Source: Streptomyces sp. B3I8
Lineage (GTDB): Bacteria > Actinomycetota > Actinomycetes > Streptomycetales > Streptomycetaceae
Assembly: GCF_030816915.1 (NCBI RefSeq)
Contig: NZ_JAUSYN010000002.1
Location: 868,001 to 932,000 of the forward strand
DNA: 64,000 nt
Reading direction: 5' to 3'
Each line of letters begins with the position of its first letter. Within the stretch, counting starts at the first letter, position 1. The position numbers were made by a program, and so were the translations under genes. Positions 17,320 through 24,512 of the stretch are shown here, piece by piece. Under the pieces are notes generated by a model. It searched no databases, was not told where the DNA came from, and saw only the letters and a program-made list of their open reading frames with translations.

Positions 17320-17340
17320 CCGGGCCGGACGCGGGCCCGG
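17320..17340 (+). terminator. 7-bp GC hairpin after the CNNM pair
   Basis: CCGGGCC (17320-17326) pairs with GGCCCGG (17334-17340) around a 7-nt loop, 6 bp beyond the stop codon. Confidence 0.6.
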
Positions 17341-17364
17341 CAGGGGCGGGGCACCGGCTCCCAC

Positions 17365-17384
17365 CGGTCGGTGGCCACCGACCG
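17365..17384. promoter_or_regulatory. Perfect 20-bp palindrome at the GDSL hydrolase promoter
   Basis: CGGTCGGTGG at 17365-17374 is followed without a gap by its exact complement at 17375-17384. It ends 19 bp before the presumed -10 box, so it covers the -35 area. This suits an operator better than a terminator. Confidence 0.5.
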
Positions 17385-17403
17385 ACGGGTATGCGGAGCG
17401 CGT

Positions 17404-17409
17404 TAGCAT
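17404..17409 (+). promoter_or_regulatory. Candidate -10 box (TAGCAT), leaderless start for 17419
   Basis: TAGCAT fits the TANNNT consensus and ends 9 nt before the ATG. No ribosome site lies between, which is the pattern of leaderless mRNAs. Confidence 0.55.
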
Positions 17410-17418
17410 CGGGACGCC

Positions 17419-18216
17419 ATGCAGACGAACGCTCCTCACCTCAGCCCCCCGTACTCCAGCCTGGTCGCGGTCGGCGACTCCTTCACGGAGGGCATGTCGG
17501 ACCTGTTGCCCGACGGCACCTACCGCGGCTGGGCCGATCTCCTCGCCGGACGGATGGCCGCGGTGTCACCCGGTTTCCGGTACGCCAACCTCGCGGTGCG
17601 GGGCAAGCTGATCGGCCAGATCGTCGACGAGCAGGTCGACGTGGCCGCCGCGATGGGCGCCGAAGTGATCACACTGGTCGGCGGTCTCAACGACACGCTG
17701 CGGCCCAAGTGCGACATGGTCCGGGTACGGGACCTGCTGACGGAGGCGGTGGAGCGGCTGGCCCCGTCCTGCAAGCAGCTCGTGCTGATGCGCAGCCCGG
17801 GCCGGCAGGGGCCGGTCCTGGAGCGGTTCCGGCCCCGTATGGAGTCCCTGTTCGAGACGGTCGAGGTGCTCGCGGAGCGGCACGGGGCGGTGGTGGTCGA
17901 CCTGTACGGGGCGCCGTCGCTCTCCGATCCCCGGATGTGGGACGTGGACCGGCTGCACCTGACGCCCGAGGGGCACCGCCGGGTGGCCGAGGGTGTGTGG
18001 CAGGCGCTGGGCTACGAGGCGGAGGACGTGGACTGGCGCACGCCGTTGGCGGCGAGCGCCCCGGCCGCGTGGCTGTCGCGCCGGACCGCCGACGTCAGGT
18101 TCGCCCGGCAGCACCTGCTCCCCTGGATAGCCCGCCGTCTGACCGGCCGCTCCTCGGGCGACGGCCGTCCCCCGAAGCGCCCCGACCTCCTCCCGTACGA
18201 ACCCCCGGGCGCCTGA
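17419..18216 (+). CDS. SGNH/GDSL-family hydrolase
   Basis: 265 residues. Block I VAVGDSFTEGMSD (Ser in GDSF, about residue 21), block II Gly in NLAVRGKLIGQ, block III VGGLND, and block V DRLHLTPEGH with the catalytic Asp/His. There is no signal peptide or transmembrane segment, so it is a cytosolic esterase/lipase-fold enzyme of unknown substrate. The C-terminal 60 residues are basic and Pro-rich. A TAGCAT box 9 nt before the ATG and the lack of a Shine-Dalgarno suggest a leaderless transcript. A 20-bp palindrome covers the -35 area. Confidence 0.87.
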   Translation: MQTNAPHLSPPYSSLVAVGDSFTEGMSDLLPDGTYRGWADLLAGRMAAVSPGFRYANLAVRGKLIGQIVDEQVDVAAAMGAEVITLVGGLNDTLRPKCDMVRVRDLLTEAVERLAPSCKQLVLMRSPGRQGPVLERFRPRMESLFETVEVLAERHGAVVVDLYGAPSLSDPRMWDVDRLHLTPEGHRRVAEGVWQALGYEAEDVDWRTPLAASAPAAWLSRRTADVRFARQHLLPWIARRLTGRSSGDGRPPKRPDLLPYEPPGA

Positions 18217-18220
18217 ATAG

Positions 18221-18285
18221 AGGCGCGGGGAACTGCCCGAGATGAGGCGGAGCCCCGTGTCGGGGTCCAAGGGGCGGAGCCTCTG
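18221..18285. repeat. Streptomyces-type intergenic repeat module, copy 1
   Basis: GGCGCGGGGAACTGCCCGA is followed by GGGGTCCAAGGGGCGGAGCC. The same two blocks occur in the same order, on the opposite strand, at 31398-31474. Both are familiar from many Streptomyces intergenic regions (my recollection). Here the module lies between the GDSL hydrolase and purB, and may end the former's transcript. Confidence 0.65.
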
Positions 18286-18400
18286 GAGGACAGGAAGGGC
18301 GGGCGCGGCGGGGGCGGTGGGGGCGGCAACGCTCCCCGCCCCCACCCCCTCGTACGTTCCTCCGAACCCACCCGCCCCGCCGACCTGCACGAACCGCCAG

Positions 18401-18406
18401 TACACT
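18401..18406 (+). promoter_or_regulatory. Candidate -10 box (TACACT), leaderless start for purB
   Basis: TACACT ends 8 nt before the GTG at 18415, with no ribosome site in between. Confidence 0.55.
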
Positions 18407-18414
18407 CCGTACAC

Positions 18415-19857
18415 GTGACATCTGCGCCCGCCAAGCCCCGCATCCCCAACGTCCTCGCCGGACGCTACGCCTCCCCCGAGCTCGCCACGCTCTGGTCGCC
18501 CGAGGAGAAGGTGAGGCTCGAGCGCAGGCTCTGGCTCGCCGTACTGCACGCCCAGAAGGACCTCGGCATCGAGGTCCCCGACACCGCGCTCGCCGACTAC
18601 GAACGCGTCCTGGACGATGTCGACCTCGCCTCCATCGCCGCGCGCGAGAAGGTCACCCGGCACGACGTGAAGGCCCGCATCGAGGAGTTCAACGCCCTCG
18701 CCGGCCACGAGCAGGTCCACAAGGGCATGACCTCCCGGGACCTCACCGAGAACGTCGAACAGCTCCAGATCCGCCGCTCGCTGGAGCTGATGCGCGACCG
18801 CACGGTCGCCGTACTGGCCCGGCTCGGCAAGCTGTCCGGCGAGTACGGCGAGCTGGTCATGGCCGGCCGCTCGCACAACGTGGCCGCCCAGGCCACCACC
18901 CTCGGCAAGCGCTTCGCGACCGCCGCCGACGAGCTCCTCGTGGCGTACGGCCGCGTCGAGGAGCTGCTCGGCCGCTACCCGCTGCGCGGCATCAAGGGCC
19001 CGGTCGGCACCGCCCAGGACATGCTGGACCTCCTCGGCGGCGACGCCTCCCGCCTCGCGGAGCTGGAGCGCCGCATCGCCGAGCACCTCGGGTTCTCGCA
19101 GGCGTTCACCTCCGTGGGCCAGGTCTACCCCCGCTCCCTGGACTACGAGGTCGTCACCTCCCTGGTGCAGCTCGCCGCCGCCCCGTCCTCGCTGGCGAAG
19201 ACGATCCGGCTGATGGCGGGCCACGAGCTGGTCACCGAGGGCTTCAAGCCCGGCCAGGTCGGCTCCTCCGCGATGCCGCACAAGATGAACACCCGCTCCT
19301 GCGAGCGCGTCAACGGCCTCATGGTGATCCTGCGCGGCTACGCCTCGATGACCGGCGAGCTGGCGGGCGACCAGTGGAACGAGGGCGACGTGTCCTGCTC
19401 CGTGGTGCGCCGGGTGGCGCTCCCGGACGCCTTCTTCGCGCTGGACGGCCTGCTGGAGACGTTCCTGACCGTGCTCGACGAGTTCGGCGCGTTCCCGGCG
19501 GTCGTCGCCCGTGAGCTGGACCGCTATCTCCCGTTCCTGGCCACCACGAAGGTGCTGATGGGCGCGGTGCGGGCGGGTGTGGGCCGCGAGGTGGCACACG
19601 AGGCGATCAAGGAGAACGCGGTGGCGACCGCGCTCGCCATGCGCGAGCAGGGCGCCGAGCGCAACGAACTCCTCGACCGGCTCGCCGCCGACGAGCGCCT
19701 CCCGCTCGACCGGGAGGCACTGGCCGCGCTGATGGCCGACAAGCTGTCCTTCACCGGCGCCGCCGCCGACCAGGTCGCCACCGTCGTCGCCCGGATCGGC
19801 GGAATCGTCAAGCAGCACCCGGAGGCCGCGGGCTACACCCCGGGGGCGATCCTCTGA
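18415..19857 (+). CDS. purB: Adenylosuccinate lyase
   Basis: 480 residues of the fumarase/aspartase superfamily. Signature SSAMPHKMN near residues 284-292, upstream catalytic-loop motif GMTSRDLTENVEQ and AGRSHNVAAQATTLGKR. It releases fumarate twice in purine synthesis, from SAICAR and from adenylosuccinate. GTG 18415 is set by the conserved start (KPRIPNVLAGRYAS); a TACACT box 8 nt upstream points to a leaderless mRNA. Its stop overlaps the frame of the glycosylase gene that follows. Confidence 0.95.
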   Translation: MTSAPAKPRIPNVLAGRYASPELATLWSPEEKVRLERRLWLAVLHAQKDLGIEVPDTALADYERVLDDVDLASIAAREKVTRHDVKARIEEFNALAGHEQVHKGMTSRDLTENVEQLQIRRSLELMRDRTVAVLARLGKLSGEYGELVMAGRSHNVAAQATTLGKRFATAADELLVAYGRVEELLGRYPLRGIKGPVGTAQDMLDLLGGDASRLAELERRIAEHLGFSQAFTSVGQVYPRSLDYEVVTSLVQLAAAPSSLAKTIRLMAGHELVTEGFKPGQVGSSAMPHKMNTRSCERVNGLMVILRGYASMTGELAGDQWNEGDVSCSVVRRVALPDAFFALDGLLETFLTVLDEFGAFPAVVARELDRYLPFLATTKVLMGAVRAGVGREVAHEAIKENAVATALAMREQGAERNELLDRLAADERLPLDREALAALMADKLSFTGAAADQVATVVARIGGIVKQHPEAAGYTPGAIL

Positions 19858-20402
19858 CCCGCTTCACCCCCGCGGAGCTGGAGGCCGCCCGCGACCGTCT
19901 CGTCCCGGACGTGGTCGCGGACGGCCTCGCCGTTCTCTTCTGCGGCATCAATCCGGGACTGATGACGGCCGCGACCGGCCACCACTTCGCCCGCCCCGGC
20001 AACCGCTTCTGGCCGGCACTGCACCTGTCCGGATTCACCCCCCGCCGGCTCCACCCCTCCGAACAGGAAGAACTGCTCTCCTACGGGCTGGGCATCACCA
20101 ATGTGGTGGCGCGGGCCTCCGCCCGGGCCGACGAGCTGACCGCCGAGGAGTACCGCGAGGGCGGACGGCTGCTGACCCTGAAGGTCGCCCGGCTGCGACC
20201 GCGTTGGCTGGCCGTCCTCGGCGTGACCGCCTACCGGACCGCGTTCGACGACCGCACGGCACAGGTGGGCCCCCAGCCCCGGCCCCTCGGTGACACCCGG
20301 GTGTGGGTGCTGCCCAATCCGAGCGGGCTGAACGCGCACTGGACACCGACGACGCTCGCGGAGGAGTTCGGCCGGCTGCGCGAGGCCGCGACGCGGGAGT
20401 GA
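19854..20402 (+). CDS. mug: Mismatch-specific uracil/thymine DNA glycosylase
   Basis: 182 residues if begun at CTG 19854. The core shows the TDG/Mug catalytic motif FCGINPGL with its Asn, then HHFARPGNRFWPAL, GITNVVARASARADEL, and the C-terminal VLPNPSGLNAHW (the SGLN-type wedge loop). It removes uracil or thymine opposite guanine in base-excision repair. The 19 codons between 19854 and the first GTG (19911) encode TRFTPAELEAARDRLVPDV, which matches the usual N-terminus. A CTG start overlapping the purB stop (CTGA) is therefore likely; GGGGG lies about 8 nt upstream. A GTG start at 19911 would cut the family's first helix. Confidence 0.85.
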   Translation: MTRFTPAELEAARDRLVPDVVADGLAVLFCGINPGLMTAATGHHFARPGNRFWPALHLSGFTPRRLHPSEQEELLSYGLGITNVVARASARADELTAEEYREGGRLLTLKVARLRPRWLAVLGVTAYRTAFDDRTAQVGPQPRPLGDTRVWVLPNPSGLNAHWTPTTLAEEFGRLREAATRE

Positions 20403-20411
20403 CGGCCGGGG

Positions 20412-20849
20412 TCACGGAGGGACGGTCTCCGTGACCACCGCGACCAGTTGGGGCACGTCGCCCGGGTCCCGGCCGGTGACCGCGACCGCGGCCCAGCGGC
20501 CGGTGCCCCGCACCTCCCACAGCCAGGCCACACCGGCACGGGCGCTGAGCCAGGCCCACGGCTCGGGTATCTCCTCGCGCGCCGTGCGCAGCAGAACCGT
20601 CCGCAGGTTCCACGGGTCGACCTCCCCCCACCGGGCGGCCAGTGCCGCGTACAGGGCGTCCCGGTCCTTCTCCAGCCGTTCCACCGCCACCGCCCACCCC
20701 GCGGGGCCATCGACCGGGCCACCCTCGCCCTCCAGCACGGCGACATGGTGCCCCGGCCCCTCGAAGCCGACGTCCGACGGCCCGTACTCCGCCGGAAACG
20801 GGCGGTAGCACAGCTCGTCGACGAGGGCGACATGCCGGGCGATGTTCAT
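20412..20849 (-). CDS. Conserved hypothetical protein
   Basis: 145 residues, acidic and Trp-rich (WGEVDPWNLR, WAWLSARAGVAWLWEV, GRWAAVAV). It has no signal peptide, transmembrane helix or recognisable catalytic motif. The pattern resembles small Streptomyces proteins of unknown role, and I cannot name a family. Codon use is normal for the window, and the frame has a clear ATG at 20849. It is convergent with mug (9-bp gap) and divergent from the ROK regulator gene. Confidence 0.65.
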   Translation of the reverse strand: MNIARHVALVDELCYRPFPAEYGPSDVGFEGPGHHVAVLEGEGGPVDGPAGWAVAVERLEKDRDALYAALAARWGEVDPWNLRTVLLRTAREEIPEPWAWLSARAGVAWLWEVRGTGRWAAVAVTGRDPGDVPQLVAVVTETVPP

Positions 20850-21046
20850 GCCCCCAGTAAACCCGCCGCCACTGACAGTTGGCGTCCCGTCAGCCCGCCC
20901 CGGGTCAGGCGTCCCGGCGGTGCGGGCCGCGTCCGCCGGTCACGGGTGTGCCGGTCTTCGGCCGTGGACCGGTGTCCGGCACTCGCCGGGGCGGGCCGCG
21001 CCGAGTACGATCCGCCCCACACGCGCACGAGCTGGGAGGACGGACG

Positions 21047-22204
21047 TTGGGGCGGCTCACCGGCGGGGACCCCTCGCTGCTGCGAAGGATCAATTCCGCG
21101 GTGGTGCTGCACGCGTTGCGTGCCACCGACTGCGCGACCCTCACCGAGATCACCCGGGTGACGGGGCTGTCCCGGCCGACCGTCGAGGGTGTCGTCGAAG
21201 GGCTCATCGGGGCCGGGCTGGTGGTGGAGGCGGCGGCCGAGGAGGGTGCCGCGCGCCGGCAGGGGCGGCCGGCCCGGCGTTACCGGTTCCGTGCGGAGGC
21301 CGGGCATCTGCTGGGGCTGGACGTCGGGGCACACCGGGTGACGGCGGTCCTCGCCGATCTCGACGGCCGGGAACTGGGCACGCTGTCCAAGGACATCTCC
21401 GAGACAGCGCCTGCCGACGAGCGGCTGGAACGGCTGCGCATCACCGTGGCCGAACTGCTGCGCCGGGCGGGCGTGGCCCGCGACTCGCTGCGCGCGGTCG
21501 GTGTGGCCAGCCCCGGGATCGTGGAGGCGGACGGAACGGTACGGCTGGGCACGGCGCTGCCCGGGTGGACGGGGCTGAAACTGGGTGACCGGCTCAGCCG
21601 CTCCTTCAAGTGCCCGGTGCTGGTGGAGAACGACGCGAACGCGGCCGCGGTGGGCGAGCACTGGAAGGGGGCGGCCGCCGAGTCCGACGACGTGGTGTTC
21701 GTGCTGGCGGGGCTGAGCCCCGGGGCCGGTGCGCTGATCGGAGGGCGGCTGCACCGGGGGTTCGGGGGTGCGGCCGGGGAGATCGGGGCGCTGCACCTGC
21801 TGGGGCGCGAGGCGACGCCGGAGACGCTGCTGTCGACGACGGGCCGGCCGTTGCATCCGCTGGACGAGCAGGCGGTGGCCGAGGTGTTCGCGCTGGCGCG
21901 GGAGGGGGACGCGAGTGCACGGGAGGCGGTGGAGCGGTTCCTGCGGCGGCTGGTGCACGACGTCGCCGCCCTGGCGCTGGCGCTCGACCCCGAGCTGGTC
22001 GTGATCGGGGGGTGGGCGGCCGGACTGGACGGCGTACTGGAGCCGTTGCGGCGGGAGTTGGCGCGGTACTGCCTGCGGCCGCCGAAGGTGGCGTTGTCGG
22101 AGGTGGGGGAGGCGGTGGTGGCGACGGGGGCGTTGCGGCTGGCTCTCGACCACGTCGAGGAACAACTGTTCGCGGTCGAGGGCACGGTGACGTCCCGTCA
22201 CTGA
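21047..22204 (+). CDS. ROK-family transcriptional regulator (NagC/XylR type)
   Basis: 385 residues. Winged helix-turn-helix at about 10-75 (LLRRINSAVVLHALRATDCATL..., EITRVTGLSRPTVEGVVEGL). The ROK sugar-kinase-like domain follows: LGLDVGAHRVTAVLADL, PGIVEADGTV, VENDANAAAVGEHW, GGAAGEIGALH. The Cys-rich zinc motif (CxCGxxGCxE) is missing; that place reads STTGRPLHPLDEQ. A regulator without kinase activity is the better call. TTG 21047 is supported by GGGAGGA at 21034-21040, 6 nt upstream. The sugar effector and targets are not visible; it stands alone. Confidence 0.85.
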   Translation: MGRLTGGDPSLLRRINSAVVLHALRATDCATLTEITRVTGLSRPTVEGVVEGLIGAGLVVEAAAEEGAARRQGRPARRYRFRAEAGHLLGLDVGAHRVTAVLADLDGRELGTLSKDISETAPADERLERLRITVAELLRRAGVARDSLRAVGVASPGIVEADGTVRLGTALPGWTGLKLGDRLSRSFKCPVLVENDANAAAVGEHWKGAAAESDDVVFVLAGLSPGAGALIGGRLHRGFGGAAGEIGALHLLGREATPETLLSTTGRPLHPLDEQAVAEVFALAREGDASAREAVERFLRRLVHDVAALALALDPELVVIGGWAAGLDGVLEPLRRELARYCLRPPKVALSEVGEAVVATGALRLALDHVEEQLFAVEGTVTSRH

Positions 22205-22472
22205 CCGCGTCGCGGGTACCGGGCGCCTGTCCGGGCCCGGGCACCGCGGACCGGACCCGGGGCCGGCTACCGGCTACCCGGACCCGGCTACCGGTGAGTG
22301 CGCCCCCGGCTGCCGGGACCCGCGGCCGGCCGCGGGTGGACACCGCTGCCGCGGGCACCGCCCCGTAGGACCTCGCAGGGCCCTGTAGGACGTCGTAGGA
22401 CCCCGGAGGGCCTCGCAGGACCTGCGCGGTGCCGCGCGCCGGGGCCGGGGCCCGCGAGGTGTCCGGGAACCG
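22205..22472. repeat. Intergenic GC-rich repeat region with GTAGGACC-type words
   Basis: 268 bp between the convergent ROK and GntR genes. 22205-22350 is rich in CGGCTACCGG/CCGGGACCCG words that can pair. From about 22365 to 22425, GTAGGACNTCG/CGCAGGNCC words recur roughly every 14-15 bp. No gene seen. Confidence 0.5.
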
Positions 22473-23234
22473 TCAGGACGCGCGGCGTTCCGGCGCGGGG
22501 TCGATCTCGACGCCCCCCGCGTCACCGAACGTCAGCCGGCAGGTGTCCGCCCGGTACGTCGCCACGGACACCGCCGCGGTCCGGCCTCCGGCGTAGAAGC
22601 GCGTGGTGACGACCAGGACCGGGGCGCCCGGCAGGCGGTCGAGTTCCTTCGCGTCCTCCGCGCTCGCCGAGCCGAGCTCCACCGCGCGGTACTCGCCCTC
22701 CAGTTCCAGCCGGTGCAGCTCGCGCAGGACCGCACGCGCCCGGGCCGCGCCCGAGGGGGCGTCGATGCCCGACACGTCGGGGACGGAGGCGGCCGGCACG
22801 TAGAGCAGTTCGGCGGCGACGGGCCGGCCGTGGGAGACCCGGGTGCGCCGCACCGTGTGCACGTCCTCGTCACGGCCGGTCTCCAGCAGTTCCGTCACGG
22901 CGGGCGGCGCGGGAGCCGCCTGGCAGTCCGTGGCCTGCCAGGCGTCGTCACCCTCGCCCGGCCAGGTCTGTTCCTCGGAGCCGACGGCCACCCCCATGCG
23001 CGGCGGCGCGACCGTCGTGCCCACACCGCGGCGGCGCTGCAGCCTCCCCTCCAGTTCGAGCTGTTCCAGCGCCTGGCGCAGGGTCGCCCGGGCGACGCCG
23101 TAACGCGCCGCCAGATCACGCTCGTTCGGCAGGATCTCGCCCACCGAGAACTCCGAGTCGAGTGCTTCCGTGAGCACGTTCTTGAGATGCCAGTACTTCG
23201 GTTCCGGCACCGTCTCCAGCTGCGTGGTCCCCAC
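22473..23234 (-). CDS. GntR-family regulator, HutC/UTRA subfamily
   Basis: 253 residues. N-terminal winged helix at about 12-80 (GEILPNERDLAARYGVARAT, LRQALEQLELEGRLQRRRG), then the UTRA ligand domain at about 105-245 (VRRTRVSHGRPVAAELLYVP, APVLVVTTRFYAGGRTAAVS). HutC-type members such as DasR sense phosphosugars or similar small molecules. GTG 23234 has GGAGG 6-7 nt upstream. Its own promoter carries a DasR-like palindrome over the -35, so autoregulation is likely. No transporter or sugar gene lies next to it; its targets may be elsewhere. Confidence 0.88.
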   Translation of the reverse strand: MGTTQLETVPEPKYWHLKNVLTEALDSEFSVGEILPNERDLAARYGVARATLRQALEQLELEGRLQRRRGVGTTVAPPRMGVAVGSEEQTWPGEGDDAWQATDCQAAPAPPAVTELLETGRDEDVHTVRRTRVSHGRPVAAELLYVPAASVPDVSGIDAPSGAARARAVLRELHRLELEGEYRAVELGSASAEDAKELDRLPGAPVLVVTTRFYAGGRTAAVSVATYRADTCRLTFGDAGGVEIDPAPERRAS

Positions 23235-23309
23235 CCTGTCCTCCGCATTCGCCGTGGGCCGGCGGCGTTTTGGCGCCCTTGTTTATTAAAGGTTGTTGCA
23301 CTTCTCTGG

Positions 23310-23338
23310 ACCATAAAACGGTCCCCACCCTTGGTCAA
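23310..23338 (-). promoter_or_regulatory. Vegetative-type promoter of the GntR gene
   Basis: On the minus strand, TTGACC (23338-23333), a 17-nt spacer and TATGGT (23315-23310) fit a HrdB-type promoter. Transcription should begin near 23303, leaving a leader of about 70 nt. This is one of the lowest-GC stretches in the window (23270-23345). Confidence 0.7.
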
Positions 23339-23344
23339 GACCAA
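23331..23344. promoter_or_regulatory. DasR-like operator (TTGGTCAAGACCAA)
   Basis: A perfect 14-bp palindrome (TTGGTC-AA-GACCAA) covers the -35 box of the GntR gene. The core TGGTCNNGACCA matches the known DasR site ACTGGTCTAGACCACT in all but the central bases. A second, looser repeat, GGACC-N7-GGTCC (23308-23324), covers the -10. Both would let the GntR protein, or DasR, repress this promoter. Confidence 0.65.
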
Positions 23345-23751
23345 TCGGGCAACCCGGGAAATTCCCGGAGGCATACGCCCAGCCCGGCACGCCGAACGTC
23401 CACGCCGTCCAAGACATGTGCGCCGTCCGCGCCGTCCAGGAAGACGTGTTCGACGCCCTCCCGGTCCCCCCGACCCCCCGACCCGCCCCGCGGGTTCGGG
23501 TCACGACCCCGGGCGGCACGCGCCCATCCCACCGCGCCGCCACCCAGCGTGTCCAGGCGACCTCGGACGAGTGACCGGACATCGCCGGTGGCTGCGCACG
23601 GTTCGCGCCATCCGGGGGCTACCCGCCGGTAGCCGTTCTGACAAGCTGTCCGTCAGAGGTCCGCCACCCTCACCACAGCGCCGCAGACCGCAGCAGACCG
23701 CAGCAGACCGCCGCAGACCGCCGCAGACCGCCGCAGACAAGGAGCAGCAGC
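23345..23751. other. Gene-free stretch ending in a 10-bp tandem repeat
   Basis: About 400 bp between the GntR promoter and the hydrolase pseudogene. The left part is GC-rich without recognisable genes. Six 10-bp units of the form CMGCAGACCG occupy 23681-23740 (the last is imperfect) and run into the GGAGCAGCAGC before the ATG at 23752. Confidence 0.6.
23681..23740. repeat. Six 10-bp tandem repeats (CMGCAGACCG)
   Basis: Units begin at 23681, 23691, 23701, 23711, 23721 and 23731, alternating CCGCAGACCG and CAGCAGACCG; the last ends in AA. They lie immediately upstream of the pseudogene's start codon. Confidence 0.9.
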
Positions 23752-24460
23752 ATGGCTGCGGTGTCCTTCGACGTCCCCTCCCCGCGCGGTCCGCGCACTC
23801 TCATCCCTCTCCTGCACGCGCGTGGGCACCGGCGAGCCGCTCCTGCTGCTGCACGGCATCGGGCACCACCGGCAGGCCTGCGACCCGGTCATCGACATCC
23901 TGGCCACCGAACGGGACGTGATCGCCGTCGACCTGCCCGGCTTCGGCGCGTCCGAGGCGCTCCCCGACGGGGTGCGCCACGACCTGCCGGCCATGAGCAC
24001 CGCGCTCGGCACACTCTGCGACACCCTCGGTACCGACCGGCCCCACGTCGCCGGGAACCCCCTGGGCGGTCTGCTCGCCCTGGAGCCGGGGCGCGAGAAG
24101 CGCGTACGGTCCGTCACCGCGCTGTCCCCCGCCGGCTTCTGGACGCCGGTCGAACGGCGGTACGCCTTCGGGATCCTGACCGCGATGCGCCGGGCGGCGC
24201 GGGGACTGCCGCTGCCGGTGGTGGAGCGGTTGTCGCGTTCGGCGGCCGGTCGCGCGGTGCTCACCAGCAGCATCTACGCCCGCCCCGGCCGCCGTTCACC
24301 CGAGGCGGTCGTCGCCGAGACGCTCGCCCTGGCCCGCGCCGAGGTGCACGAGCTGTGCCCCGGGCGGAGGTGCGTGGGGCCGTGGTCCCGCGCCTCCGAA
24401 AGGGTGGCGTCGCCCCGTTGTTCATCCGGCGTTCGCGCGGACGCTGCGGGGCGCCGGTAG
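23752..24460 (+). pseudogene. Alpha/beta hydrolase, frameshifted and decayed
   Basis: The first frame begins MAAVSFDVPSPRGPRTL and then fails. From about 23822 a second frame continues the same protein with GTGEPLLLLHGIGHH, VIAVDLPGFGASEALP and SVTALSPAGFWTP. A frameshift near 23805-23820 separates them. The nucleophile elbow, normally GNSLGG in this family, reads AGNPLGG, so the catalytic Ser is Pro. Homology stops after LALARAE; the acid/His part of the domain is missing, replaced by unrelated sequence up to 24460. A frameshift, loss of the nucleophile and a lost C-terminus together argue for a true pseudogene, not a sequencing error. Confidence 0.8.
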
Positions 24461-24512
24461 GTGTGGCTGTGCCCATCGGCCGAGAGCCGGAGCCACCCCG
24501 GGAGGACCCGCC

